DNA from: Bondarzewia mesenterica
Lineage: Eukaryota > Basidiomycota > Agaricomycetes > Russulales > Bondarzewiaceae
Direction of reading: 5' to 3'
Assembly (NCBI GenBank): GCA_004802705.1
Contig: SGPL01000397.1
Span: forward strand, 1 to 31,126
Length of the DNA stretch: 31,126 nucleotides
Shown here: positions 12,681 to 23,526 of the stretch, in pieces
Layout of the letters: every line of letters starts with the position of its first letter
How positions within the stretch are numbered: the stretch's first letter is position 1
Made by a program: the position numbers and the translations under genes
Notes under the pieces: generated by a model
What the model was told of the DNA's origin: nothing
The model's input: only the letters and a program-made list of their open reading frames with translations
Database searches by the model: none

Positions 12681-15600
12681 TCAATTCACGATGTTATCCT
12701 CCGCATCACTCTCCATCGTTCTCCTCGACAACGACCCCCTACCACTAGCAAGACTCCGCCGCCTCTCCTCCACGAGGCTCGACTGAGGCCTGGCCCGGCC
12801 CTTGAACCCAACAGAAGGCGGCGACGTGACCTTGACGGGGAAGCGGCCATCGAGTTGCGGTTCAAGTTGGCCACCAAGCTGCTCACACTGCCACCCCCGC
12901 CTGTCCTGGGCGGACGCGAACCGCGGGGGCCACGCAAGCGCGATGCCTCGCTCGACGTGTTGCGAGTGAGCGAGCTGCGACCCGAGTTGATGGGCTGGTC
13001 ATCGCGAACAACGGTCGGAGAGGGGCTGCGCGAGCCTACCCCGGAAAGGGGTGAGGTCAAGGGGGGAGAGATGGGGGTCCGCACGCGCACGTTGGGGCTG
13101 CCGGAACGGGAACTGGTGGTGCGTGGCGATGATAAAGGAGGAGAAACGATAACGGGCGTCGCTGACGGCGTCCTTTCCTCAGTTTCGGGGGGCGGGTCAA
13201 CAAAGGTGGGACGTGGAACAGGGGAGACGTCATCAAAAGCAGGCTCTCTGAAGGCAGCAGGTCTAGGAGGAAGGTCATCTAGCTCGGGAGGAGGCTCCTT
13301 GAATGAGGGACGCGGGGGTATGTCAGAAGGAGGGACAAAGACAGGTTCAGGGCTGGGTTCTGGGACGGGTTCTGGAACTGGTGGAAGAGGAGCTTCGACT
13401 TCGACAGCAGGCATCGCAGGTGGTTCGATAGCGGGCGTCACTGGGGCTTCAGCAGCAGGCGAGGGTATTGTCCCGATGACCTCAGGAATGGGGCTGGGTA
13501 CAGGCTCCTCAGCGACCTGTTCCGGCTGGGGCTCTGTAACGAGAGCTGCGGCAGGAGGCACAGGTGGCAGGACGTTACCATTGGCCCTCTGGTTTGCAAG
13601 CCACTCCCGAGCGTCCGTGCCCACCGAAAGCCTGCTCCTGCTCATGCGCAAGTCAACCGGGGCGGTGCGCTTGCGGATGGGGACCTTGCGTTCCGACTCG
13701 CGCTTCTTCTTGACGATGGTCGGCGGGATGATCTCCTCGTAGTATTTGACCAAGTCGACGAAAAACGCTGCACATGTTACTCGGTGAACTGTGTTTTGAG
13801 ATACAGGATGAAAGCGTGATGCACTCACCGGCAGGATGACGATCTTGGATCGAGATTTCCGTCTCGAATTTGGGACGGATGATTGCTGCGAATTGAAAAA
13901 GAAGATGAGTCAGGTTTTCTCAAAGGATAGACTGACTGACGCACTTCTGCCGATGGAAAGTGCGAGCTTCGTGATATACACCTCGTCGCTCTCCCCACTC
14001 TTGGTGTTATCAATGAGACTGTACGACAGTCAGCAATACAATCCGCGTTCGCACAATATCCCTCACTCACGTCCTCAGGTGACCAACGATAGCATCGAGA
14101 ACGTAGAGGTGGACCTTGGGCCACCTCTGCAAGGCATTCTGCAGGGCCTCCAGGTGCTGCTGTTCGGATGCCGGATCTTGCTCAGCCTTGCTAGAAGAGC
14201 CAACTAGTCATACGTTGATTCAAGTCAAAATTCCGCCTGTCATTGAGAAGACGCGACGCGCACCTGAAGGGTAAATGCGTCTGATATCCTCCCATCCTTC
14301 CCAGAGCGCCAAAGGTGGATCGAGCTCCAAGGTCCACAACTTGATAGCGCTCGCAATGACAGGCGCATCGTATTTCGTCACGACGTCCACGGGAATGGGC
14401 TGTTCGGGTGGAACGGCATTAAGGCTTTCACGCAGATGATGGACGGCAGGGAGAGGAACTTCGTAGATCCAACTCTTCCTCTTCTCTGTATGAGTGAACG
14501 TGCAGACATCAGCGTCGATCTGCCTTCGCCACATGCTATCGAGCACTTACCGCTGTCGGTGGGCAGCTTCTCATAAGCCTGTCCGAGGCCCTCCAACAGG
14601 ACAGTCAACACTGGTGGCACGAGCTCCTTCTTCTCCTCCCCATTCCTCAACGCAATCCACCCGCCCTCCGCCCACTTCCTCAAATCGATCCCAAACAACA
14701 CATCCGACTCATCATGCGCCACACTCTCATACAACTGCGGATTCGGACGGAACGGCCCCGTCCTGTAGCGCTCAATGAGCGCGTTCAAGTCCGCCTCAGG
14801 CAAGAATGCGGCGATGAGCGTGTTTGAGTGGTGCAGGGATGGCTCGAGCGCTTTGGGAAGGTTCGACAGCGTGCCGTGGTACTGCAGCAACACCGTCTTG
14901 ACCGCGCGCAGGCGGTCCGCCTCCCATTTCTGCAAACGTCCGCAGCGCGTCCTCCACGCGCTCCTCAAGCCCCAACCGCTGTCGGTCCAGCTTGCGCACC
15001 GCGATCCGGTACGTCTTGTCCGCCGCCTCCGCCTCGGTGCGCGCGCGCACGTGCGGCGGCTCCGCCTGTCCGTTCGTGTTCAGAGCCTTGGTGACGACGT
15101 TGAAAAAGCTGTTCGAACGTTTCACGAAGTTCTCCGCGATCGGTGTCAGCCTGGTCGGCGAGATCGCAGTGTCGTCTGCCGCGGGCTTGACCACAACCTT
15201 GCCGAGCTCGAAGGCCTTAGAACGGAACTGGTAAAACGCGTCGTCCGAAGCCTCGAACATGTTCCCAAACTCGCCGATCCGTCGTAATAGCCCCTCACGC
15301 TCCGTCAGGTCCTTACCAGCATCCTCCGCCCTGTCGAAGCTGCCTCCGAACCCCTGCACGTTATGCACGAGCCACGTCGTGAGCTCCTCGCCTGTGAAGC
15401 AGTCTTGATATTCGCCGAGGATGGGGGAAGCGCACAGGACGCAGGGGGCAGCTCGCCTGCAGCACGCGACAGGAGGTCAGAAACAGCGGACGGGGGAAGC
15501 GACAGACCGGCAAGTAGCATGGGCGGGGGTGGAGGAGGAGGCATGGGCGACGACGGTGGAGGGATGGACAGCTTCGCTGGTGGGAGCGGCGGAGATAGAG

Positions 15601-16942
15601 GGGGAGGCGAGCTGATGGTCGGCAATTCAGGCTCTTCCATGGCCTTGCCTTTACCCTTGTCGGTCTTGGGTGCTGCTGGCTCTTCGGCTTCCTCTGGTTC
15701 TGGGGAAGCAGTAGCATTCGCGGTCTTACGTTGGATTTCCTTGAGCCTTTGCGAAATGCGTTCAGAGATACTTGATCCTCGCTGCGGATTCAGACGCGGG
15801 CTAGAGCGGTCGTCGTGTGGAGTCAGGCGAGGAGACGTTGTGTACTTGTCGCTCATGCTGCCTGGTGCGAACTTGGCACTACAAACGGTCAGTGAATTTT
15901 CTGCATTACATAGTTGTATGCTTACTCGTCTTCAGCCTCGTCTGCCTTGCGGATTTTCGTGAGATACTGGTGCTTCAATTTCGAAACCTGCATCACGATT
16001 AGCAAACATGATCTGTGGAATTCTGGCTGACTCACCTCTCCCTGAGCTTGTTCGTATGATCGTAGATAGCCGTCTAGCATGGTATGTTTGCTTTGCTGGA
16101 TTCTGTCCTATAATAGGCAGGTCAGAGAATATGAGTACCTTCGAATTTCAGAAATAAAACAGGCACTGCTCATGCATGTTCCACCAAAGCACTCTCAAGG
16201 GATGCTCGTCACATCTTTGAGTATCCATCATAAGCGAATAGCGTTAATCATACTGGCGGAACTGAAACGCAGGCGCAAAAGCCTGCCCCAATCACCATAG
16301 AGAAGCCAGGGCATCTCTGTAACGAGACCTTCATTGGCAATATAGGACGAACAGCATTGGGACAAGTTGAGGTAGGCAGAAAAGATGCGCATGAACAGTA
16401 CCCATCTGGTATTAACGGACTTACCTGATACCCTCTGGCCCACCCCTCGAAGGGATCCGCGACGAGCGTGTGGAGTTCGTGCGAAATAGTCTTATGAACC
16501 TCACCCTGCTTCGCCGTCTCTGCCTGCAGTCCGCGGAAAGCCATCAATAGCGTGGCACCGTCGTCGGCAGTGAATCCATCGCCTGCGCGAAGTCTTATTA
16601 ACTGGAACTTCAGATACACCACGATTGCGCAGCGAACGTACCCTCTGGGAGAGAGTGCATCAACGCGGAAGCCACATTGCCTTCTGCTGCCGCACGAGCC
16701 TGCGCACCGAACCCTTGTCAGCCGCGTCTAAGAGCATTTGGGGAGACATACCCGTATGAAAGCTATGATCTCGTCATTCTCGGCGACACCCTAGAGGCAG
16801 AGCATTACTGGTGAGTTTCGAGACGCGAAGTTAGATATTAACGGACCTGTTCAAGCTTCTTGTACAGTACTTCAAGACCTTTTCTATAATCCTGAGACCA
16901 AAACGAGTTGGTGAAGGACAGCGGTAGAGAAAGGACCGCCAT
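12681..16942 (-). CDS. F-BAR/DEP/RhoGAP-domain protein (Rgd2-like architecture), 12 exons
   Basis: Predicted membrane-curving regulator of Rho-family GTPase signalling at the cell cortex. Exons: 16942-16847, 16790-16752, 16699-16642, 16582-16425, 16107-16036, 15987-15926, 15878-14551, 14485-14264, 14203-14071, 14018-13945, 13885-13829 and 13767-12681. The corrected protein is about 1127 aa. Order: FCH/F-BAR first half (1-160), a linker rich in Pro with a P7 run, a DEP domain (about 313-395, core QDCFTGEELTTWLVHN), F-BAR second half (about 400-560), RhoGAP fold (about 585-765) and a Pro/Ser-rich tail. A DEP inserted inside the F-BAR is known from yeast Rgd2. In the GAP domain the arginine-finger position reads WIYEVPLP, with Glu in place of Arg. 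Four homopolymers disturb the frame: 15444-15448, 15423-15427 and 14934-14936 (one base too many each) and 12837-12840 (one too few). The true stop is at 12683-12681. Confidence 0.9.
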
Positions 16943-17960
16943 CACAGCGAAGACTAGCGTGAATTATCCGTGAAATCAAGAGCTAGAAGGAGGAAGATGG
17001 ACAACGAGACGTCTGAACGAGAGAGAATTGAAACCTGTTGGCACGTCGTGGTGTTGTGTTGTTGGTGCTGTGCAAGCTCCTCTAAACGGGGTACCTTGAT
17101 TTGCAGTGCGGCGGCGGCGCGCTGTTACATACAAGATCGTCTTGACTTCCATATTGAGACCCTGCCTCTTCCTTTCCCACACGGCCTTGACTCGTTTCCT
17201 TCGTCGACAATCACCGCGACTCGAACAGTTCGCGCATCTCATTCTCATGTTTTCTATAGAAACAGATTTCTCTCCGTCGACATAGCTTTCAAGCTACTGG
17301 ATCAGATGCTGTCCAGGCTGCTTGACAGGTTCAGCTTCATAGCTTCAATGCGCTCGTACCATGCTAGGATGGCTATACATTCCTCTTATTCTCCCGGGTT
17401 TATGAGGCAAAATAGCTCTTCTTCCAGCTCTTTGGGCCACTGTGAATAAGGACTGGCATTCCACAAATACACAAGCTAAGCTCAGCCAGGGGGATACATT
17501 CGTGTCGAGTTTATGAGCATGTGTTGAACACGGCAGACATGTGCAAGGCCCTTTAAAACCTCAGCTGATCGCATTGCACTTCAATACAGACGTGTATTTG
17601 CCCCTTCGTTACGGACTGTAAGACGAGTAATCACGGGGTGAACAAATATTGTTGGGATGACTTCAGGTTCCACAGTAGGCAATCCCAGACGCTTTGGCGA
17701 TTCAACAGCCCACCTTGCTTGAAGTTGCAAAGGGCAGAGGTTTTGTACCAGGTATTTTCAGGTTGGAAGCTCAGATAGCGCTCAGAAACCAAGACTGTGG
17801 TGAAAGCAATGCGGAAATTGTAGTCGATAAGTAGATGAGAATATATTTTGAGGACGCGTTTCGGAAGATGCCGGACTACCAAAATTTGGGATTCGACGCG
17901 ACGTTGGAGGCACACTGTTCAAGCTCAAGTCAAGCTGGCATACGACTCTTCATTTCGCCC
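16943..17960. other. Divergent intergenic region between the RhoGAP gene and mL44
   Basis: About 1 kb separates the start of the minus-strand F-BAR/RhoGAP gene from the start of the plus-strand mL44 gene, so it should hold both promoters. An open frame at plus 16970-17449 is Ser-rich, shows no domain and overlaps the promoter side; I treat it as chance. I see no clear TATA box in standard position for either gene. Confidence 0.5.
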
Positions 17961-19238
17961 ATGGGTCATGTCCAAAAGCGCTTCGTGTCCTCAGCCGCAA
18001 AACTAGCCTCCGTAACCCTCTCCTCCCTAAAGTCTTTCCCCCCAAAAGAGGCCGTCGCCGCTGGCTCGTCAAAATCCTTCTCTCCAGAAGTATGGACGGC
18101 CCTCCAACCACCCCCACCGTCCGCATTCACCGCCCTCGCACACCGCATCGGTCTGGGAAACATCTTGGAGGTAAAAGATCTCCAACAAGCGTGCACCCAC
18201 CCATCTATTTTGGCACTTCACGCAAAGCACACGCCCAGCACACCGCTGCCAGCAGTAAATGGGAATTTGGCAGTCTTGGGGAACTCGCTACTGGGACTCT
18301 TCGCTTCTGAGTTTCTCAACGCCTCGTACCCGCATCTGCCAACAAGAGTGTTGAAGGCCGCCGTCAGTGGGTACGTGGGCCAAATGACGTGCGCGAGCGT
18401 CGCAAGGGATATCGGTGCCGCGTCTCTTTTGCGGTGGAATAGAATGGTGCGTGGCGAACTTTTTATTTTCACGTCGTGTATCGCATGAAATAACCGCTGT
18501 GATTTTTATCAGCCACCATCGCCTTTGCGTCCAGCCGTGATGCACTATGACGCCCTAGGGTCAATACCGCGGGCACTCACCGCGCTCATATACCAGCAGC
18601 GTTCCCTCCCGACCGCGCGCTCCTTCGTGCACTCGTTCTTCCTCAGCCGAGATATCGACATTCGTTCGATGATCAAGTTCCGCGATCCAAAAGTCAACCT
18701 CGTGGAGACCGTCGCCAAGTTTGGCCGCGAGAAGCCCGTGTCACGGTGAGTCCGCGTCCATTGGCGACCTTCATAAAGGGAACGAGGCTCACGCGCGAAT
18801 TTTCAGATTGCTGAAAGAAACAGGTCGCCACTCCAACTCGCCCGTGTTCATCGTAGGCATCTACTCAGGCGCGGACAAGCTTGGCGAAGGGTTCGGCAGT
18901 TCGTTGAGAATGGCGGAATACCGGGTACGCTTTTCACTTTCTCTCCTTCTCTCCCTCTCCCCGCTCTCTCTTCGCAAATTCTTCTCACTTAAATGCAATA
19001 TCGCTTGCAGGCCGCAGAAGACTCTTTGCAGCGCCTGTACCTGACGCGGACACCGCCGGAACTACTCCAGCTACCGACATCGACCTTTGTCGGTGAGCAG
19101 GGCGATATATTCTCGATGAGCGAACAAGGGCCGTACGCCCCTGGGGACCTGGGCGAATCGGAGGTACTGTTGGGGAGCGCGGGGCGCAGCTCAATGAAGC
19201 CGCCTTTGACACGACGGGAGGGCGTGTATGCCAGTTAG
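17961..19238 (+). CDS. Mitochondrial large-subunit ribosomal protein mL44 (RNase III-like plus dsRNA-binding domain)
   Basis: Structural protein of the mitochondrial 54S ribosomal subunit, orthologous to yeast Mrpl3. Four exons, 17961-18446, 18513-18745, 18807-18924 and 19011-19238, give 354 aa with all phases consistent. The first 20 residues (MGHVQKRFVSSAAKLAS...) are basic and serine-rich like a mitochondrial presequence. Residues about 50-200 form an RNase III fold, and about 230-320 a double-stranded-RNA-binding domain (VNLVETVAKFG, FIVGIYSG, MAEYRAAEDSLQ). The RNase III signature ERLEFLGD is replaced by LAVLGNSLLGLF, so catalytic acidic residues are missing, as expected for a ribosomal protein. 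I chose the ATG at 17961 over one at 17835 because the homology and the presequence begin there. Intron 3 is strongly pyrimidine-rich. Confidence 0.93.
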
Positions 19239-20141
19239 TAATGCATGATCTATCTAATCACCACTTGCTTTCGGTTTTTTTGCTTCTACAACATCTTTTC
19301 CCGGTGAGCGCCCAAAAAGTTGATGGGTGAGTATGGAACGGATTGGCGTTGTTGGGCGTCAGATCGTTCAGAGCATGCGCAGGACTTCGACGACTGATTT
19401 CCTCATTGAGGTTTTCTTACTACGGCAGAGTTTCTGGCTCAAGTGCTGTTTATGTCTGAGTGCAGCGGACGTTCAGTGTAGCTCAGAGCAGTGACTGTGT
19501 GCCTCATCGATTGACTTGCAACCTGAGGAAGCCTCTCAATTTGGTCGTCTAGACATGCTAGAGAGCTCAACTGGAGACTCCTGCCATTGACGTCCGGACT
19601 GGACATGGATAACGAATGCGAGTCTGCTACTTACTTCCCTAGGCTCGGCAACTTCGTTCCTTGTTTTTATGTCCACGGGAGAATCCGAAGTCAATCCTGA
19701 TCACGGTCGACAATGTCTGATCACTGCAGTAATAATTGCCATACATATGCAAATCACTCGTTGGAAGTTTACGATCTGCACGAACTCCCGCACGCGAGCA
19801 GCCACACCAAGAATCGTAAATAATATTTAGTGGTAATGTACATCCACAAGGATACTCTTACCGTACTTATGATCGCGTTTACCAAAATTGTTGTTGTTTG
19901 GAATCCTTGCCTTGGGTGTCTGAAGACACATTTCACCGAAGAACGGGAAGAGCTGAGAGCCACCTTATATAAAAGGTATTTCGCGGGCACATCACCAAGA
20001 CTGAATAGCAATGCGCCCCCAGGTCCAGCGAGGCTATAAGTGTGATCGAACAATGGAAGCCGGAGGTATGCTTGAGGGAAGGTCACGTTCATTGAGGGGT
20101 GGGCAACAGTGCGAGGGGAAGGGCCCGGCTCAAGGAGTCAT
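19239..20141. other. No intact gene recognised
   Basis: The stretch follows the mL44 stop and precedes the 3' end of the minus-strand gene at 20142. A minus-strand open frame at 20092-19769 is free of stops for about 100 codons, but I recognise no domain. It could be a further exon of the upstream gene. The first part probably holds the mL44 3' untranslated region. Confidence 0.35.
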
Positions 20142-21043
20142 CTATCCAGCGCGAGCACACGACAAGGACGGCTCGCGCGCATTGACGTCCGCAAGAAAAG
20201 TAGGGTGCGAACATGTCTCGAAGACAAGAGTAAAACCACGCGCAATGAAGTGCCTGTGCTCGTTTTCTGATAGAGCATCGTAGCCAGAGGTGCACACAAG
20301 AGCAATGCGCGTTCCGAGGATAAAGAGAGTAGGCGATATGGTAAAGTTCATCGCGCATGCTAGCAAGATGTCAGCTAGACACCCGGAGAAAAAAACATAA
20401 AGAAGATAGGAGGATTCTCACTACACTGGAGGCTCAACACAACGTCGATGGAAGATCGCGACGCGGTCGTAATGCGACCTTCGAGCCTCCGATCGACCTG
20501 ATGAAATGATGGACGCCCACAATACATCCTCCCCCCGAGGCCAACCTCCCCTCCTACTCACTCTCCATGCACGAAACCACGCACTCAAGCACGTCCGATT
20601 GACTCAAGGTTGGCATGAACCGTAGCCGACGCCCTGGAGCCAGGCGCCAACCTCCCCCATCGTGTCGCTTGAGACGCAAACCTCGAGCTCAGAGTGAGCA
20701 CTGACATGTTTGTGCTGCGCGCGGTCAAGAAAATCGAGCGCGTGCAAACCGGAAACGATGGTACACGTGCGGGCTTGAAGGGCGCGGAAAGCGGCGGGGT
20801 CGGGGAAGTATCGAGAGAGGAGGTGGGTGATGTCGAACGCATGACGGAAGTGAGCGTGGTCGGCGGAGAGGGCCATGCGGCAGGTTCTGGAGAGGCGAAG
20901 GAGAGTAGCGGGGGAGTTACGCGCGAAAATCGTGTCGCGGATTGTGGGGCTAGCGATGATTGAAAACGTGAAGACGCTGACGCGATCGATGCTGTTATTG
21001 ACGCAGACATCTGCAACGTATTCATCACAAGGTCCAGTAGGTC
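20142..21043 (-). CDS. Agaricomycete-type hypothetical protein with eroded nucleotidyltransferase-like motif
   Basis: The sequence matches my memory of a protein family common in mushroom-forming fungi that pairs RYF.DP.AFR.LQ with SGS.AL.FLDR and SDLDLYV. Here the exon from about 21012 to 20562 reads LSRYFPDPAAFRALQAR, then IVSGLHALDFLDR, then SAHSELEVCV. The Gly-Ser and Asp-x-Asp of a nucleotidyltransferase site are therefore changed. The next exons, 20478-20422 and from 20359, read SSIDVVLSLQCTCAMNF and HFIARGFTLVF, matching the family's second half. One base seems missing at 20620-20621, where the frame must shift between GVGY and the following exon end. The start is uncertain: the first in-frame Met is at 20876, but coding similarity begins earlier, after an acceptor near 21013. 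It may be a pseudogene or have one sequence error. The function is unknown. Confidence 0.5.
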
Positions 21044-21625
21044 AGGATTGCAGGGGGAAAGCGGCAATTATAGGAATGTGTTCAACTTGAGAGAAGGCGA
21101 ACACCCCGCAGAACAAGGAATGCGGGAGATCGTGCCCGCCGAAGACGAGCGCATTTAAACAAGAGTCGAGCAAAATCTGTGACCCACATTATGAGATCCC
21201 AATACGTCTCATGAACCAACCTGCGTACGAAGGTAGGTTTCCCAACATATGCATGGAAGGAATATGTGAGGAGCCTTGTGCAGAGCACGGATCTGCGACC
21301 GTCATTTTACACTGAGTGTGCTCCCAGAAATTGAAACCTAGAGAGTCTGAGACATCGGAAGGGTGCGTATGTTAGCGTAGATTTTGGTGATCATGGTGGG
21401 TAAGGCCTAAGGTACAAACGAGAACGGACTCTGAGTCTCAGAGTCTGAGAGGCGCAGAACTGAGAATCATCATATTTACGTCAGCTTCAAGAGTCGATCG
21501 CCGCCGTCGTCGAGTTGACGTCGACTCGGACGACTTCGCAATCAGCTACCTTGAGCTCGAGCATTGCACGAGCGTTCTTTGTCGTGTTTTGTTCTTCCCT
21601 TCATTTGTTGGCTAACACTGCTAAC
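21044..21625. other. No gene recognised
   Basis: The stretch may contain the missing 5' exon of the minus-strand gene ending at 20142. A minus-strand open frame at 21288-21082 shows no domain. A short GAGTCTCAGAGTCTGAGA repeat lies near 21432-21450. Nothing else stands out. Confidence 0.35.
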
Positions 21626-21782
21626 ATGCACCTTTTCGGCGGCCGAACGCATCAACATCGAGACACCAGTCACATCGAGAAGAATCAGAATTGGAGTAAG
21701 TATCTGGGGTGATGTTGAGAACTGACACGTCTGTACAGATGAAGCCAAGAACAGGAAACGGCCCAAAGAAAGAAAGAAATAG
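21626..21782 (+). CDS. Possible small two-exon basic protein (37 aa)
   Basis: An ATG at 21626 opens an exon to 21695. A GTAAGT donor and a TACAG acceptor then remove 43 nt, and 21739-21782 completes the frame to TAG. The product begins MHLFGGRTHQHRDTS and ends with a Lys/Arg-rich tail (NRKRPKERKK). Phase and splice signals agree, which favours a real gene. The intron is short and the protein is tiny, with no family I can name. It converges on the zinc-finger gene, 164 bp from that gene's stop. Confidence 0.3.
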
Positions 21783-21945
21783 AGACTATCGAAGAAAATC
21801 TGTGCTAGAGCAGTAGCAAAGGGAACACATAAAAATGAGGTGCGACTACAGGAAAAGGAAAGTCAATCAGTGATCTCCGAGTCTCCCCTCCCGACCTTAT
21901 CGATGGTCCCCTCTGCGAGCACCTTGACCTCTCCCGCTACATTCG

Positions 21946-23454
21946 CTAGTTGAGCTCGTCGGGGTGTTTGCTCTTCATGTGCTTCAGCAGAGGGTCAGAC
22001 CTGGTGTATGCCTTAGGGCAATGCAGGCATGGGAAGGTACGCTCTGGCTGGTGTGCCAGAGCGTACTTCAAGTGCCGGACCAGGTCTGGCTGTGTCCCGA
22101 AGTCCACACGGCTTCCGTCCTTCCTTCTGCACGAAGGATAGGGGCAGACCCACCTCTTTACCTTACTCTCTTTCTCCCCTTCCTTGTTCTCTTCCTCCTC
22201 TCCCTCACTCTCTCCCTCTCCCTCCTCACTGACATCCTCGCCCTCCTCGCTCTCTTTCCTTCCCTCATCACTGCCGTCCTCCTCGCCCTCCCTCTCTTCA
22301 CTCTCCGCTGCCAGATCCGGAGCACGGACGCTGCATGGCTTCGTGCCCGGCTGAACACTTGGCCCTTCTCCCAGCATCTGCAAAGCATTGGGATATGGCG
22401 CACTCCTGGGGATTGATTCCTCGCGGTGTCGCACCATCGATCTGTATTTGTTGTCTTGAAGGGCATGTGGTACCGCCGGTTCACGAGCATGGCTCGGTCC
22501 TGCAGCACACATACCCCCCCTGGATTCCTGGCGAGGATGGACGACTCTCGTCATCCACTCTTGCCATTTCCATCTTCCTCATCTTCAGCTCCCGTCCACC
22601 CTGCTCCAAGTCAGTGTTTGCTGATTTCCTCTTCGAGCCCGCCGTGAACCCAGTCGCCGATGATGCACTGCTATGGGAATATTCCACATCGGATTCGATC
22701 GGATTCGCCCCACGCCGGTATCTGATGATGCCGTCGTCGTAGTACGGGCTTGCCTGTGCTGACAGTGGTGTGACCCACTGATCGTAGACGTGCGGGATAC
22801 GGTAAGATTCTGTCAAGGGAAAGTGTGGATGGAAGTCGGGCGCGGTGAAGCCGTACTCTGCTCCTTGTATAGTCGGAAGACAGTCGGGCGGGGATGTTGA
22901 TGACGGTGTCGCCGTCGCGTAAGGAAGACGGGACGAGCCCGCAACAAATTCGGGGTGATGCCCGTCCGCGACCGCCATCGGAGGGGTTACCGACGAGCCA
23001 TCGAAATTGCCATATGTTGGTGGCAGATAGAGGTAGGTGGCGTTGTATGTGGTCGCCTGTTGGGGAGGGGGGTAGTTGAAGGATGCGGATGTCGTGGGCT
23101 CTTGGATTTGGGTCACGCCACAATACGGCGGTCCGCTAGAGGGGGCGTAGTGACTCCCAAGTGGTGTCGCAAAGCTCTGCTGGGTGAGGCTAGATGAGTG
23201 GCATGGCCAAGACTAGTGAAATATGAACTGAAATTACATCGTCATATTCTTGGGGCAGATCGCAGTCGACCCAATTGTCTTCGAGTCTCATCGAGAGGTC
23301 TACGGGAGGTTGTGTCTGCATAAGTTACAGTCATTTGTGATCGCCATCTAGTTGACTCACGTTTCTCGACCCATGCCATGATTTCGTCGTGGTGGGGAGG
23401 CAGCACCACACCTGTTCGCTGCATGTAATTGAGGCTGAAGTCGTCGAAACTCAT
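21946..23454 (-). CDS. C2H2 zinc-finger protein, probable transcription factor
   Basis: Predicted nuclear DNA-binding protein. Exons 23454-23361, 23299-23238, 23179-22515 and 22441-21946 give an intact 438-aa protein; all four phases agree. The intron at 22514-22442 has its GTATGT donor inside a seven-base G run, which can be mistaken for a frameshift. Two C-terminal fingers lie at about residues 368-438. The first is atypical (C-x4-C, a long insertion, then H-x6-H in HLKYALAH). The second is classical (CLHCPKAYTRSDPLLKHMKSKH without its flanks, C-x2-C-x12-H-x4-H). Before them, about residues 316-362 are almost all Glu/Ser/Gly, an acidic segment that could activate transcription. The middle is rich in Pro, Ser, Tyr and Thr and holds a basic patch (GSKRKS). 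A TATATAA box lies 66 bp upstream of the ATG. The target genes are unknown. A decayed copy lies at 24640-25325. Confidence 0.85.
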
Positions 23455-23519
23455 TGAAGTCAATAGGTGTAGTCCAAAGCGAGTGTGGTTATGGGCCCTT
23501 GTTTGTTTTTTCTCTCAGA

Positions 23520-23526
23520 TTATATA
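23520..23526 (-). promoter_or_regulatory. TATA box of the zinc-finger gene
   Basis: The minus strand reads TATATAA, 66 bp upstream of the ATG at 23454 and flanked by a G/C run. Position and orientation fit a core promoter for this gene. Confidence 0.55.

Noticed and set aside
12855..13742. Long plus-strand open frame rich in Gly and Ser
   Set aside because: It is the complement of the Pro/Ser-rich tail of the F-BAR/RhoGAP gene, whose minus-strand frame is supported by splicing and domain order.
15363..15962. Plus-strand open frame with glycine runs
   Set aside because: It mirrors the poly-Pro linker of the F-BAR/RhoGAP gene and has no independent support.
16970..17449. 159-codon frame in the divergent promoter region
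   Set aside because: Low-complexity Ser/Cys-rich sequence with no domain; it lies where both flanking promoters should be.
22481..22554. Apparent frameshift in the zinc-finger gene at the C7 run
   Set aside because: A canonical 73-nt intron (GTATGT...TACAG) starting inside the run restores every phase, so no frameshift is needed.
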